A stretch of 17,106 nucleotides of DNA from Desulfobacterales bacterium (GCA_022361095.1 JAKSBO010000257.1:1-17106); one strand, 5' to 3'. Positions 1 to 6,488 are shown, counted from the first letter of the stretch. Program-made: numbers and translations. The notes: generated by a model not told the origin, from the sequence alone.

Positions 1-7
1 AACTTAG

Positions 8-35
8 TAACTTATTGGTAGTTTCATATAAAACC
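8..35 (+). repeat. possible decayed 3' end of the dispersed ~100-nt repeat
   Basis: Bases 10-35 align without gaps to the 3' end of the repeat copy at 5953-6052. About 20 of 26 positions match, including ACTTA at the left and TATAAAACC at the right. The rest of the copy would lie left of the window. The match is short and AT-rich, so chance similarity is possible. Confidence 0.25.
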
Positions 36-37
36 CC

Positions 38-69
38 ATTGGGACAGCCTTACCGGCTCAATAATTTTT
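38..69 (+). terminator. possible intrinsic terminator of an upstream plus-strand gene
   Basis: AGCC (46-49) pairs with GGCT (55-58), and ATTG (38-41) with CAAT (59-62), leaving a 4-nt bulge on the left arm. The stem is followed by AATTTTT. The bulge makes it weak, and the gene it would serve lies outside the window. Confidence 0.22.
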
Positions 70-107
70 GGCCGCACACGGATTATATTCAAAGAAGAAC
101 TGTCATA

Positions 108-707
108 TTAAAATGGGGTATCGGCTATCACACCCCCGCTAGCCGGTGAAAATTCAAGATCCTTGATCTTGAACCCGAAATTTTCAGGCTTAAAAACATG
201 ATTCCCTGCATTTTCACGGTCCGTAAAATAGTCATCCAGGGTCTCACGGATAACATCAAAGGCAATTTCATCCCAAGGGATATCTGATTTGGAAAACAGC
301 CGGACATCAGTGCTTTCCGCAGTGGGGCCAAAATCCCGGGATAATAGTTCAGCAATAAACATCAGGTAAATCTGGTCCACAAAAAGGATATTGAACATCC
401 TGTAAGGTGCTATAATTCGGACCTTGACACGGGTCTCCTCCAAGGTCTCACGTACGGCACCCTGCTGAACGGACTCTTCATTTTCAAGGTACCCGGCAGG
501 AAGGGTCCAGCATCCTTTCCGGGGTTCAATATTTCGTTTGCACATCAAAATTCTGTCCTGGAAAACCGGAATCGTACCCACAACCACTTTGGGATTTTCA
601 TAATGAACATGGCCGCATGACCCGCACACGGCCCGGACATGGTTATCGTCCTCGGGAATCTGCCGGATCATGGAGTGGCCGCACTGGGTGCAAAATTTTA
701 TTGACAT
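108..707 (-). CDS. Nudix hydrolase with N-terminal zinc ribbon
   Basis: The product is a 199-aa cytosolic hydrolase of nucleoside-diphosphate-linked compounds. An N-terminal zinc ribbon is visible as C6-x2-C9 and C28-x2-C31. The Nudix fold follows, with its box at about residues 72-94: G72, E78, then R86-E87 and E90-E91, the metal-binding helix. The usual glycine near the end of the box is Arg93, a change I associate with ADP-ribose/NADH-type Nudix proteins that carry a zinc ribbon. The substrate cannot be read from sequence; ADP-ribose or NAD(H)-like compounds are the usual guess for this architecture. The length is normal for the group and the gene is complete. It starts at ATG 707 behind a weak AGG-type site and appears to be monocistronic. 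Confidence 0.9.
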   Translation of the reverse strand: MSIKFCTQCGHSMIRQIPEDDNHVRAVCGSCGHVHYENPKVVVGTIPVFQDRILMCKRNIEPRKGCWTLPAGYLENEESVQQGAVRETLEETRVKVRIIAPYRMFNILFVDQIYLMFIAELLSRDFGPTAESTDVRLFSKSDIPWDEIAFDVIRETLDDYFTDRENAGNHVFKPENFGFKIKDLEFSPASGGVIADTPF

Positions 708-870
708 CAGTTACCTATTCCTAAATTTCGCAAAATTTTAATTCTGCCTCTCTTCATACCTACAATTTTCTTGCCATAAATTTTTATGATAGGAAAATCT
801 TCGAAGTAAAGCAATTGGGAAATTACCGAACCGATTTAGTATCTGGACGAAAACCTGTTAATTTTGTCGA

Positions 871-902
871 ATGGCGGCGCATTGTATACTCGCTGCCGCC
901 AT
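871..902. other. strong GC-rich hairpin in the 708-954 intergenic region
   Basis: ATGGCGGC (871-878) and GCCGCCAT (895-902) are perfect 8-bp inverted arms, and GC pairs at the base of the loop can extend the stem past a one-base bulge. It lies about 50 nt past the stop of the minus-strand gene at 955-1605, so it could end that transcript. No clear T-run follows on either strand, so a factor-dependent or mRNA-stabilising role is as likely. I see nothing else in 708-954 apart from AT-rich sequence that probably holds the Nudix promoter. Confidence 0.4.
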
Positions 903-954
903 CCCGGCTGCTGACCCGGTCCCAAAAATCGGCTGCAACCATATACCTTGAAGC

Positions 955-1605
955 TTAAATTCTTTTTACGGTTTTGAACGCAACATTTGAAGCGCCTGCA
1001 ATATCCTGGAATGCCAGGGTTTCTCCTGCCTTGAGCGGGAAACCGTCCATACCGGCTTCACCAATAATGATTATTGTGAAATATCCGAATCCGCCAATGT
1101 GGACCTGATTCTCGAAACGGCCTTTACAGTTGGGAATTACCGGCCCGTGGATACTGCAGCAATCACTTGAAGAAGGCTTCACCAGAAGAAAATAGCGGGC
1201 TTGGGTATCAGGAACGTTTCCCCGGATGATCGGGTCGGCATCCACGATGGGCGTATCGGCCTGGGTTATGATGATAAAAACCAAAATACCGATGGCGGAT
1301 ACCGAAACCCATCGGACGATCTGCTTTGCCCCGGCATTGGGAATACAGTCGGGTAACCGGCATATGATAATATAGGCTGTGAAAACAAGAATCGCCCAAG
1401 TGGAATAACGGCCGGCAATGGAGCTTGGATCCGATATGATGATACCTTCGGGGGGGTATGATGCGCCCCACGGTATGGGCAGGATGCCGGGGAACAGCCA
1501 TTGGACAATGGCACCGGAAATGACACCGGAGCATACGGCTGCAAGCATGTTTCTGATGGTTTTTTCAGCACAAAAACCGGGACGCCCAGAGGATATGTTC
1601 TGCAT
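955..1605 (-). CDS. uncharacterised small membrane protein, 216 aa
   Basis: I do not recognise this family. Three hydrophobic stretches suggest an inner-membrane protein: about residues 19-43, 68-86 and 97-114. A soluble tail of about 100 residues follows; it contains a CC pair and two further cysteines nearby, so metal binding or disulphides are possible. The start at 1605 is supported by AGGAG with 7-nt spacing. A divergent promoter with a dyad (1824-1853) lies upstream, beside the XRE gene, so control by that regulator is plausible. The leader would be about 200 nt. No close neighbour on this strand suggests a function. Composition and the ribosome-binding site support a real gene. Confidence 0.6.
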   Translation of the reverse strand: MQNISSGRPGFCAEKTIRNMLAAVCSGVISGAIVQWLFPGILPIPWGASYPPEGIIISDPSSIAGRYSTWAILVFTAYIIICRLPDCIPNAGAKQIVRWVSVSAIGILVFIIITQADTPIVDADPIIRGNVPDTQARYFLLVKPSSSDCCSIHGPVIPNCKGRFENQVHIGGFGYFTIIIIGEAGMDGFPLKAGETLAFQDIAGASNVAFKTVKRI

Positions 1606-1823
1606 GTTCGTTCTCCTGTTTTTTATGTAAACGTGTTTAAAAACCCAATCGTCTTTTGGTCATCCAGGGCAGCGTATGGTATCGCTGTTCGCATTCTTTC
1701 CAAAAACGGCTCTTTTGTTTTTGTTTTCCGCATAGCTCCCTCCTTCTCCCCTTAAGATTATTTTTTACGCTTGAACAGCCTCCTGTTGTATGTAAAATAT
1801 AACGAGCGACATAGCTTTTTCCA

Positions 1824-1853
1824 TTAATACATATCACATTTGACATTTGTCAA
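1824..1853 (-). promoter_or_regulatory. predicted sigma-70 promoter for the 955-1605 gene
   Basis: On the minus strand a perfect -35 box TTGACA (1853-1848) is followed after 18 nt by TATTAA (1829-1824). Transcription would start near 1817, giving a leader of about 210 nt. I see no convincing gene in 1606-1823. Confidence 0.4.
1840..1853. promoter_or_regulatory. candidate operator dyad between divergent genes
   Basis: TTGACA (1840-1845), a TT spacer and TGTCAA (1848-1853) form a perfect inverted repeat that covers the minus-strand -35 box. A second TGACA begins at 1862, about two helical turns away. This layout fits binding by a dimeric repressor, and the adjacent XRE protein is the obvious candidate, which is inference. 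Confidence 0.4.
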
Positions 1854-1900
1854 TTCAAATATGACATATTCATTAAAGTTTTATAATATTTAATTTCTTA

Positions 1901-1928
1901 TTGACACTTTTATCGAAAAAAGGATACT
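1901..1928 (+). promoter_or_regulatory. predicted sigma-70 promoter for the XRE regulator
   Basis: A perfect TTGACA (1901-1906) is followed after 16 nt by GATACT (1923-1928), which matches 4 of 6 bases of the -10 consensus. Transcription would begin near 1935, leaving a leader of about 130 nt to the ATG at 2065. The antisense of a repeat copy (1927-2025) fills most of that leader. Confidence 0.4.
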
Positions 1929-2025
1929 TTCCATAAGAACTTCTGTGCAGCTCACACAGACCTTTCAACTTTCGTTGCGGGCTTATGCCTGGCAGTTGAT
2001 ATGTCAGGCCGGCCCATGGCGGTTA
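1927..2025 (-). repeat. dispersed ~100-nt structured repeat, copy 1 (minus strand)
   Basis: Read on the minus strand from 2025 down to 1927, the first 40 nt match the plus-strand copy at 6365-6460 at 39 positions. The similarity continues with gaps to a shared TTCTTAT end. It holds a CAAC-GAAA-GTTG hairpin (1966-1977) and a stem CTGTG/CACAG around a 7-nt loop (1943-1959). In the other copies the same stem uses different bases. It overlaps the region an upstream GTG (1945) would add to the XRE protein, which is one reason for rejecting that start. Confidence 0.8.
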
Positions 2026-2064
2026 CTGAAAAGAAAATATGGATATTATTCGGGTTTCATAACA

Positions 2065-2526
2065 ATGCAGACAATCGGACAACGCCTACGACTCATCAGA
2101 GAGAGAAGAAAGCTGTTACAAAAAGACTTTGCTGACCTTTTCGGCTTCAGCCTGAGTAAATATCAGCGGATTGAAAAGGGGAAAGTCGCCCCGGATGTAG
2201 ATATCCTACTGAAAATACTGGATGAATACCCGGACGAAGATCTGTCATGGCTGCTGACCGGTGACGGTAATTACAATCGTAAAACGTCACCGCCCAGCGG
2301 TGTGGACGGTCCATTGTTCGCCCAGGTGATCCAGGCCGTTGATGCCCAGCTCGAAAAGTACAATATTGTGCTTGATCAGGTTCCCAAAGCAGAGATGACC
2401 TCCCTGTTGTATGAGCATTCGGCTTTACTCAAACGTGTGGGAGAAAAAGGCGTTGATGAAAAGCTGGTTGAAAGATATATAGGGCTGGTGGGTTATCCGC
2501 GGAATTTTTCCACCGATGATCATTGA
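2065..2526 (+). CDS. XRE-family helix-turn-helix regulator
   Basis: This 153-aa DNA-binding protein has an N-terminal Cro/CI-type HTH at about residues 3-60. Visible family marks are the opening RLRLIRERR, the QKDFADLFG helix, the recognition-helix region SLSKYQRIEKGK and the closing WLLTGDG. The C-terminal 80 residues look helical, carry no peptidase motif, and probably dimerise. I placed the start at ATG 2065: the HTH begins right after it, and the 40 codons upstream to GTG 1945 fall inside a repeat copy and give un-domain-like sequence. No good Shine-Dalgarno is present, so the start is not certain. Its likely targets are its own promoter and that of the divergent membrane gene. Confidence 0.8.
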   Translation: MQTIGQRLRLIRERRKLLQKDFADLFGFSLSKYQRIEKGKVAPDVDILLKILDEYPDEDLSWLLTGDGNYNRKTSPPSGVDGPLFAQVIQAVDAQLEKYNIVLDQVPKAEMTSLLYEHSALLKRVGEKGVDEKLVERYIGLVGYPRNFSTDDH

Positions 2527-2540
2527 ATCATCTTTTTTTT
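2515..2540 (+). terminator. weak intrinsic terminator overlapping the XRE stop codon
   Basis: GATGAT (2515-2520), a 6-nt loop that contains the stop codon, and ATCATC (2527-2532) form a 6-bp stem followed directly by eight T residues. The stem has only two G-C pairs, so termination would be partial and some read-through into the GAPDH gene is likely. Confidence 0.4.
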
Positions 2541-2578
2541 GAGTTTGCCGGTTACCTGTCTTTGATATGGAGGGCAAA

Positions 2579-3787
2579 ATGAAAGAAGACCGCACAATAG
2601 GAATTAACGGATTCGGCCGGGTTGGTAAACTGCTCTCCTGGCAGTTGATCGCCACGGGCCGGTATTCCACCATTGTCGTGAACACCTGTACGCCGAGGGT
2701 CACCATGGGGCAACTGGCCAATTATATTGAAAAGGATTCAACCTATGGATGGCTCAATCATTACCTTTATGGCAACAAGCATTTAAAACAGCTCAACATC
2801 ACAATTAATGAGGATGACCATAAAATCGTTGTGGACGGGGTGACCCTGGAATTCATCACCGATGTGAACCGCCCCCGGGATATTCCCTGGCAGGAATATG
2901 ATGTCAGTGTTGTGGTGGATGCAACGGGTCAGTTTCTCGATCCCCTGGCAGCCGGGGAGTCCCCGGCCGGATCTTTGAGGGGGCACCTGAGAGCCGGCGC
3001 CCATAAGGTGATTGTCACCTCGCCCTTTAAACTTAACACCGGAGCGGCATATCCTGATGATTGCATCACAGCCATCAAGGGGATCAATGATGCCGACATT
3101 AACCATGAAAACCACAGGCTCATCTCCATTGCCTCATGTACAACAACCTGCCTTGCCCATATGGTCAAGCCATTGTTGGAGAATCTGGGCAGTAAACCGA
3201 TTTTAAGCTTTTCCATGGTCACGGTTCACGCCCTGACAGCAGCCCAGCCGGCTCTGGACCGTATTCCCCAGGCCGATGCCGGGGAGGGAGAGAAAAATGT
3301 TGCTGCCGAACGTTTCTATAGAAGCGGTCTGAACAATATGATTCTCACATCCACGGGGGCGGCAAAATCCCTAAGACTGGTGCTGCCGGAAATCGAACGT
3401 ATCGGTTTTATTGCTCAATCGGTCCGGGTCCCCATTGATACGGGCTCTTTGATCATTATGACGGTGAATATTCAGGATGACAGCACAAACCGGAAGGTTA
3501 TCAATGATATTTACCGGGATGCCGCCCAGAGGATGCCGTACCTGGTCTATTCTGACAAACCCCACGTTTCCGGTGATATAAAGGGGCTCCAGGCTGCAGC
3601 CATGATCGAAGGGTGTGAAACCCATACCCGGACCGCCGAGGCGAAAATGAAAAATGTCGGCGAACAGGGGCATTTCATGACGCCCATTACCCAGGCCACC
3701 ATCCACGGATGGTATGACAATGAACTGGGGAACTACGTGTATATGCTGTGCGAGCAGCTGGATAATATATTTCAAAACCAATCCTAG
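2579..3787 (+). CDS. gap: glyceraldehyde-3-phosphate dehydrogenase, divergent long form
   Basis: Phosphorylating GAPDH converts glyceraldehyde 3-phosphate, NAD(P)+ and phosphate to 1,3-bisphosphoglycerate in the cytosol. The Rossmann start GINGFGRVG, catalytic Cys187 in ASCTTTC, the VHALTA catalytic-histidine region, TSTGAAKS and a WYDNELG C-terminal motif are all present. ATG 2579 follows GGAGG at good spacing, giving 402 aa, whereas the usual length is about 335. The extra length is partly in loops before the catalytic cysteine. The normally invariant Asn in SCTTN is Thr. The Asp after beta-strand 2 that selects NAD is replaced (VVNT), which suggests NADP tolerance. It follows the XRE gene by 52 bp. 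A specialised paralogue rather than the main glycolytic enzyme is my inference; the fold assignment is secure. Confidence 0.88.
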   Translation: MKEDRTIGINGFGRVGKLLSWQLIATGRYSTIVVNTCTPRVTMGQLANYIEKDSTYGWLNHYLYGNKHLKQLNITINEDDHKIVVDGVTLEFITDVNRPRDIPWQEYDVSVVVDATGQFLDPLAAGESPAGSLRGHLRAGAHKVIVTSPFKLNTGAAYPDDCITAIKGINDADINHENHRLISIASCTTTCLAHMVKPLLENLGSKPILSFSMVTVHALTAAQPALDRIPQADAGEGEKNVAAERFYRSGLNNMILTSTGAAKSLRLVLPEIERIGFIAQSVRVPIDTGSLIIMTVNIQDDSTNRKVINDIYRDAAQRMPYLVYSDKPHVSGDIKGLQAAAMIEGCETHTRTAEAKMKNVGEQGHFMTPITQATIHGWYDNELGNYVYMLCEQLDNIFQNQS

Positions 3788-3870
3788 GGAGCAAGGGGCG
3801 TCTTGAATAGTGAATAAATCAATTCAGATGAAACCGGAGCATTTTTAAAAGGTATGCCGGGGTCTGTTTT

Positions 3871-4071
3871 TCAGTAGAGGCCCCCTTTTCTTCCAGTCGA
3901 GACGGACATCAGACAATAATCAGCACCTTTGATCCGATTATCAAGCCGTCTGCATATAAGATCGCTGATGGCCGGACTTGTGGGTGCACCCTGGGGCAGA
4001 TGCCTTGGACTGCGCGCAACATAATAGGTCGCATTATCCAGTTCCACCTCATCTACTTTTGGGTCTGAGGA
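3871..4071 (-). pseudogene. remnant of a retron-type reverse transcriptase
   Basis: A minus-strand frame shows about 50 residues of reverse-transcriptase palm. A VELDN..YYVA strand precedes LPQGAPTSPAIS, then a helix ICRRLDNRIKG (3925-4071). This LPQGxxxSP block is the RT motif just before the catalytic YADD in retron and related bacterial RTs. The YADD motif does not follow: the frame runs into unrelated residues and stops at 3871. Nothing of the fingers or thumb is found upstream, where a different gene ends at 4118. This is therefore a deletion remnant, not a working RT. The QGAPTSP form fits retron-like RTs better than diversity-generating-retroelement or standard group II intron RTs. No msr/msd RNA is recognisable nearby. 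Confidence 0.65.
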
Positions 4072-4117
4072 ACTGTTTGTAATGGGTGACCTTTTTCTCC
4101 GATTTATGACCATGCGC

Positions 4118-5545
4118 CTAAAGTGTCGTCTTGGCACTAAAAGGGATGTTGGTGCCGGAGAAGAAAGAAGCGCCCGGCGTTGAACTGAAATCGCCCGGCT
4201 TAACATTGTCCACCTGCATCCAGCCGCCCAATCCGCTCTTGCGGCTGTGGCGATTCTTCGTATTTGGATTGGGGATCCCTATAAACTCAATGTCCAGGTT
4301 TGTCCGCCACAAATTGATAGGACCAATTCCGACGGATTGGATCTTGATATTTACCCGCCCCACAAAGTCCTTCACGTCAAACTCCTTTCCGTTGCGGTAC
4401 TTCACAGCCTTGAATGAAACCGGCCTGCCTTCGGCTTTTGATTGTCCCCCCTCAATGGGAATGGGCAACCCCACCCCGCCCCCAGCCAGCAACGCGTTAT
4501 TAACCTGGTACCGGGCCGACGATGCACCGTACTGAATACGGAAAACCGCTGACAAAGAGATGATCCCGGCCTTATTGGACAGCCCCATCCAACTGGCGCG
4601 TTCCACCAGGATGGAAAATGTCTTTGTCTCAAAATTCGAGAAGTCGATTGCCAACTTCGTTTTGTGCCAGTTGTGATCCTTGATGCGCACCTTTCCAACG
4701 TTGCTCACAGAGTCTTCGTAGGCGGCTTGCACCTCGTAATTGTCGATGGGCAGGTTCTCGTAGTAGGCCAGGCCAAGCTTGTCGGTTTTGCGCCCGCCCT
4801 TGGCCGGCTTTCGCAGCGCCACATTGCTCGGTTTCCAGACTTCCGGTTTCAGTGACGTCGTGGCTTTTTCTAGAATCTTATCGGCATCATCCACCACCAG
4901 GACCTGCAGCTTACCCGGGATTTGGGCCTTAGGCAGCGTGACCGTATGAGCGACCTCCTTGCACGCCTCAATTATCGGTGTCTGTGTAACGGTCTCGGGC
5001 CACACAAAGGTATAGCCACTCACCTTGGTCGCATCCTTCCACACCCGTAGCGTGAACCGCTTGCCCTGGGGCAGGTTCTTGAAACGAATTGTTCCGTCCT
5101 GACCCGTCTTTCCTTTGTCCCCGGTTTTCCAGAAATAAACTCCGGCGTTATCCAGAGGATTGTTTTTGGAATCAAGGACCTTCACCACTAGGTCGCCCGT
5201 TGTCTTTTTGCAGCAGGGTGCCACCGGACCCGGCGGCTTTGGTGGCGGCACAGGTTTCTTCTTGTTTTTGCACGCCAGGTAGGCGTCCACCCACCGGCGG
5301 CGGCACGGGTAATCTTCACTGTCCCCGTAGCCTTTGCGCCATTTGATCTTCCGCCGGGAGCCCTTCGGCGCTTTCAGGTGGGGGCATTTGGCCACCTCTG
5401 CGTCCGCCTGGTCGATACAGCGCTGCTCCAGGGGCCTGGGTATTCGCGTCGGCGGATCACCCAGGGGGGTCGGCCAGGTCTTGCCGCATTTGTGCGGACA
5501 CTCCCACAACTCCTTGCCCGGGACCTTGATCAGGGTATATTTCAT
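4118..5545 (-). CDS. Cys-rich protein with two CnaB-like domains, possible secretion-system cargo
   Basis: This 475-aa protein has no signal peptide. The first 112 residues carry eight cysteines, including C16-x3-C20, CPHL at 54 and a CC pair at 111-112, which suggests a metal-binding or disulphide-rich head. A proline-rich hinge lies at about 98-110. Two beta-sandwich domains of carboxypeptidase-regulatory/CnaB type follow, at about 117-200 and 207-295 (each with GxLxVxVxD openings, the first with a GxxxFxxLPxG turn). The last 180 residues are beta-prone and not recognised. Its start overlaps the stop of the 122-aa gene as ATGA, so the two are translationally coupled. Small proteins like that neighbour accompany type VI secretion cargo, from which I infer an effector or accessory role. 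No catalytic motif is visible. Confidence 0.7.
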   Translation of the reverse strand: MKYTLIKVPGKELWECPHKCGKTWPTPLGDPPTRIPRPLEQRCIDQADAEVAKCPHLKAPKGSRRKIKWRKGYGDSEDYPCRRRWVDAYLACKNKKKPVPPPKPPGPVAPCCKKTTGDLVVKVLDSKNNPLDNAGVYFWKTGDKGKTGQDGTIRFKNLPQGKRFTLRVWKDATKVSGYTFVWPETVTQTPIIEACKEVAHTVTLPKAQIPGKLQVLVVDDADKILEKATTSLKPEVWKPSNVALRKPAKGGRKTDKLGLAYYENLPIDNYEVQAAYEDSVSNVGKVRIKDHNWHKTKLAIDFSNFETKTFSILVERASWMGLSNKAGIISLSAVFRIQYGASSARYQVNNALLAGGGVGLPIPIEGGQSKAEGRPVSFKAVKYRNGKEFDVKDFVGRVNIKIQSVGIGPINLWRTNLDIEFIGIPNPNTKNRHSRKSGLGGWMQVDNVKPGDFSSTPGASFFSGTNIPFSAKTTL

Positions 5546-5910
5546 AGCGGCTCCGTCCCCTCAAAAAGCAGGCTCTCGTCGATCTGAGCTATCTTCTCAG
5601 AACCGGTCAGGGAGTCGTCACTCATGATCGTGCAGGCCCAAGGTACGTTGTCGTTGAGATCGAACTCCGGATGCAGCATGACGGTGCATTCCGCAAAGAA
5701 TCGCAAATCATCACTGCAGATCAGTTCGTAAAGATTCCGCGCCCGGTCAAGCCCTTTCTCGGTAAACGCCACCACGTTACCCGCATCCAGGCCGAGTTTC
5801 CCGCATTTCTCCGGGAAGTCCCTCAGCAGGTGCTCAGCCGTCTCTTTGGCGAAGCGTCTGCGTTGGTATGCCTCCAACACCCGGTACTGGCTCTCACGTA
5901 TCCTCAACAT
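5542..5910 (-). CDS. small protein resembling T6SS-cargo-associated proteins, 122 aa
   Basis: The protein is a soluble, mainly helical 122-aa polypeptide. It opens with a pattern I associate from memory with small proteins beside VgrG/PAAR cargo genes of type VI secretion systems: an IRESQ start, a helix with RRRFAKETAEHL, then RDFPEKC, and near the end an NVPWA segment and a lysine-containing helix. Such proteins are thought to act as chaperones or adaptors, but their role is not settled. GGGAGG lies about 10 nt before ATG 5910. The stop overlaps the start of the next gene (ATGA), so it leads a two-gene operon. No VgrG, Hcp, PAAR or sheath gene is in the window, so the cassette is an orphan here or continues an island decayed at this end. 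Confidence 0.65.
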   Translation of the reverse strand: MLRIRESQYRVLEAYQRRRFAKETAEHLLRDFPEKCGKLGLDAGNVVAFTEKGLDRARNLYELICSDDLRFFAECTVMLHPEFDLNDNVPWACTIMSDDSLTGSEKIAQIDESLLFEGTEPL

Positions 5911-5952
5911 AATTTACTGGCCTCCCGTTTAATTTACAAAAAACAATCGGAA

Positions 5953-6052
5953 TAACGGCCATGGGCCGACCCGGTCCATCAATATCCAGGTTTGTTTAAT
6001 CCACAACAAAGTTTAAAAAATCCGAGCAACTTACCCGGACTTTCTTATAAAA
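5953..6052 (+). repeat. dispersed ~100-nt structured repeat, copy 2 (most diverged)
   Basis: It opens with TAACGGCCATGGGCCG, identical to the copy at 6365, and closes with AACTTACCCGGACTTTCTTATAAAA at 6028-6052. The middle has drifted but keeps ATCAA, CCAGG and CAACAAAGTT in register. The late hairpin is CCGAG/CCCGG (6022-6038) around the same 7-nt loop size, with one A-C mismatch. The copy begins 43 bp upstream of the 122-aa gene, on the opposite strand. Confidence 0.75.
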
Positions 6053-6054
6053 CC

Positions 6055-6302
6055 ATTATTAAAATGATTAAGCATCCCCTGCCAAAAATTGCAACAGTCA
6101 ATTAAATATTCTCTGTACACGTTCCCTTTATTCCTGTCTGGAAAACCGTTCTCTTACCAAAGCGGACAGTCAGCCATTTCAAACACGGCCCAGATAAATG
6201 ATGTGAACCGCCCAGCCATAACAAGCGCACTATAGCTTTTATGAAATAATAATATTTCAATAACACCCCGATAACATTTTCCCTATTTATTCTTAATAAG
6301 AA
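6055..6302. other. non-coding AT-rich stretch between repeat copies
   Basis: No coding region or RNA gene is recognisable. Two AT-rich dyads stand out: TGAAATA/TATTTCA around ATAA (6242-6259), and TTCTTA/TAAGAA around one base (6290-6302). Either could be an operator for the glycosyltransferase operon. No convincing -35/-10 pair was found, so the operon promoter is not located. Confidence 0.35.
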
Positions 6303-6305
6303 CGC

Positions 6306-6336
6306 CTGGGTACGTACCCGGACTTCTTAATAAACC
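6306..6336 (+). repeat. partial copy of the dispersed repeat (3' hairpin only)
   Basis: CTGGG (6306-6310) and CCCGG (6317-6321) surround a 6-nt loop. They are followed by ACTTCTTAATAAACC, which matches the end of the complete copies (ACTTTCTTATAAAACC). The 5' two-thirds of the repeat is missing here. An ACCGG/CCGGT hairpin (6334-6352) separates this piece from the next full copy. Confidence 0.55.
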
Positions 6337-6364
6337 GGATTTACAAACCCGGTAAACAGGATAC

Positions 6365-6460
6365 TAACGGCCATGGGCCGGCCTGACATATCAACTGCCA
6401 GGCACAGCCCGCAACATAGGTTGAAAGATCTGGGGAACTTACCCGGGCTTTCTTATAAAG
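6365..6460 (+). repeat. dispersed ~100-nt structured repeat, copy 3, in the glycosyltransferase leader
   Basis: This best-preserved plus-strand copy shows, in order: palindromic GGCCATGGGCC; a GGGC/GCCC outer stem enclosing GCCTG/CAGGC; hairpin CAAC-ATAG-GTTG (6412-6423); stem CTGGG/CCCGG with a 7-nt loop (6430-6446); and CTTT/AAAG at the end (6448-6460). It ends 15 nt before the AAGGGAG ribosome-binding site of the GT2 gene, so any transcript entering that operon from upstream carries it just before the start codon. Confidence 0.8.
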
Positions 6461-6488
6461 GGTGCCTCTAATAATAAGGGAGTGGCAT

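Noticed and set aside
1418..1755. Plus-strand open frames overlapping the membrane-protein gene
   Set aside because: They are antisense to a better-supported gene and have no ribosome-binding site or family features.
1637..1846. 69-aa minus-strand open frame
   Set aside because: Its ATG is inside the TTGACA/TGTCAA dyad and promoter, the protein shows no domain-like pattern, and there is no ribosome-binding site.
1945..2064. Upstream GTG extension of the XRE gene (40 extra codons)
   Set aside because: Most of it lies in a repeat copy found elsewhere outside genes, it precedes the natural HTH start, and it has no ribosome-binding site.
3850..4120. Active diversity-generating or group II intron reverse transcriptase
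   Set aside because: The block reads QGAPTSP rather than the forms typical of those classes, the catalytic YADD is missing, and no template/variable repeat pair or intron domain V was seen.
5953..6460. Integron attC sites or CRISPR-like array
   Set aside because: The repeat conserves its central sequence, unlike attC sites, and lacks paired GTTRRRY/RYYYAAC cores; copies are too few, too long and too unevenly spaced for CRISPR.
6365..6460. Known riboswitch such as a c-di-GMP (GEMM) element
   Set aside because: The repeat has GC-rich hairpins and a GNRA loop in one copy, but I could not find the conserved GEMM core or another riboswitch signature; copies on both strands also argue against a single-gene sensor.
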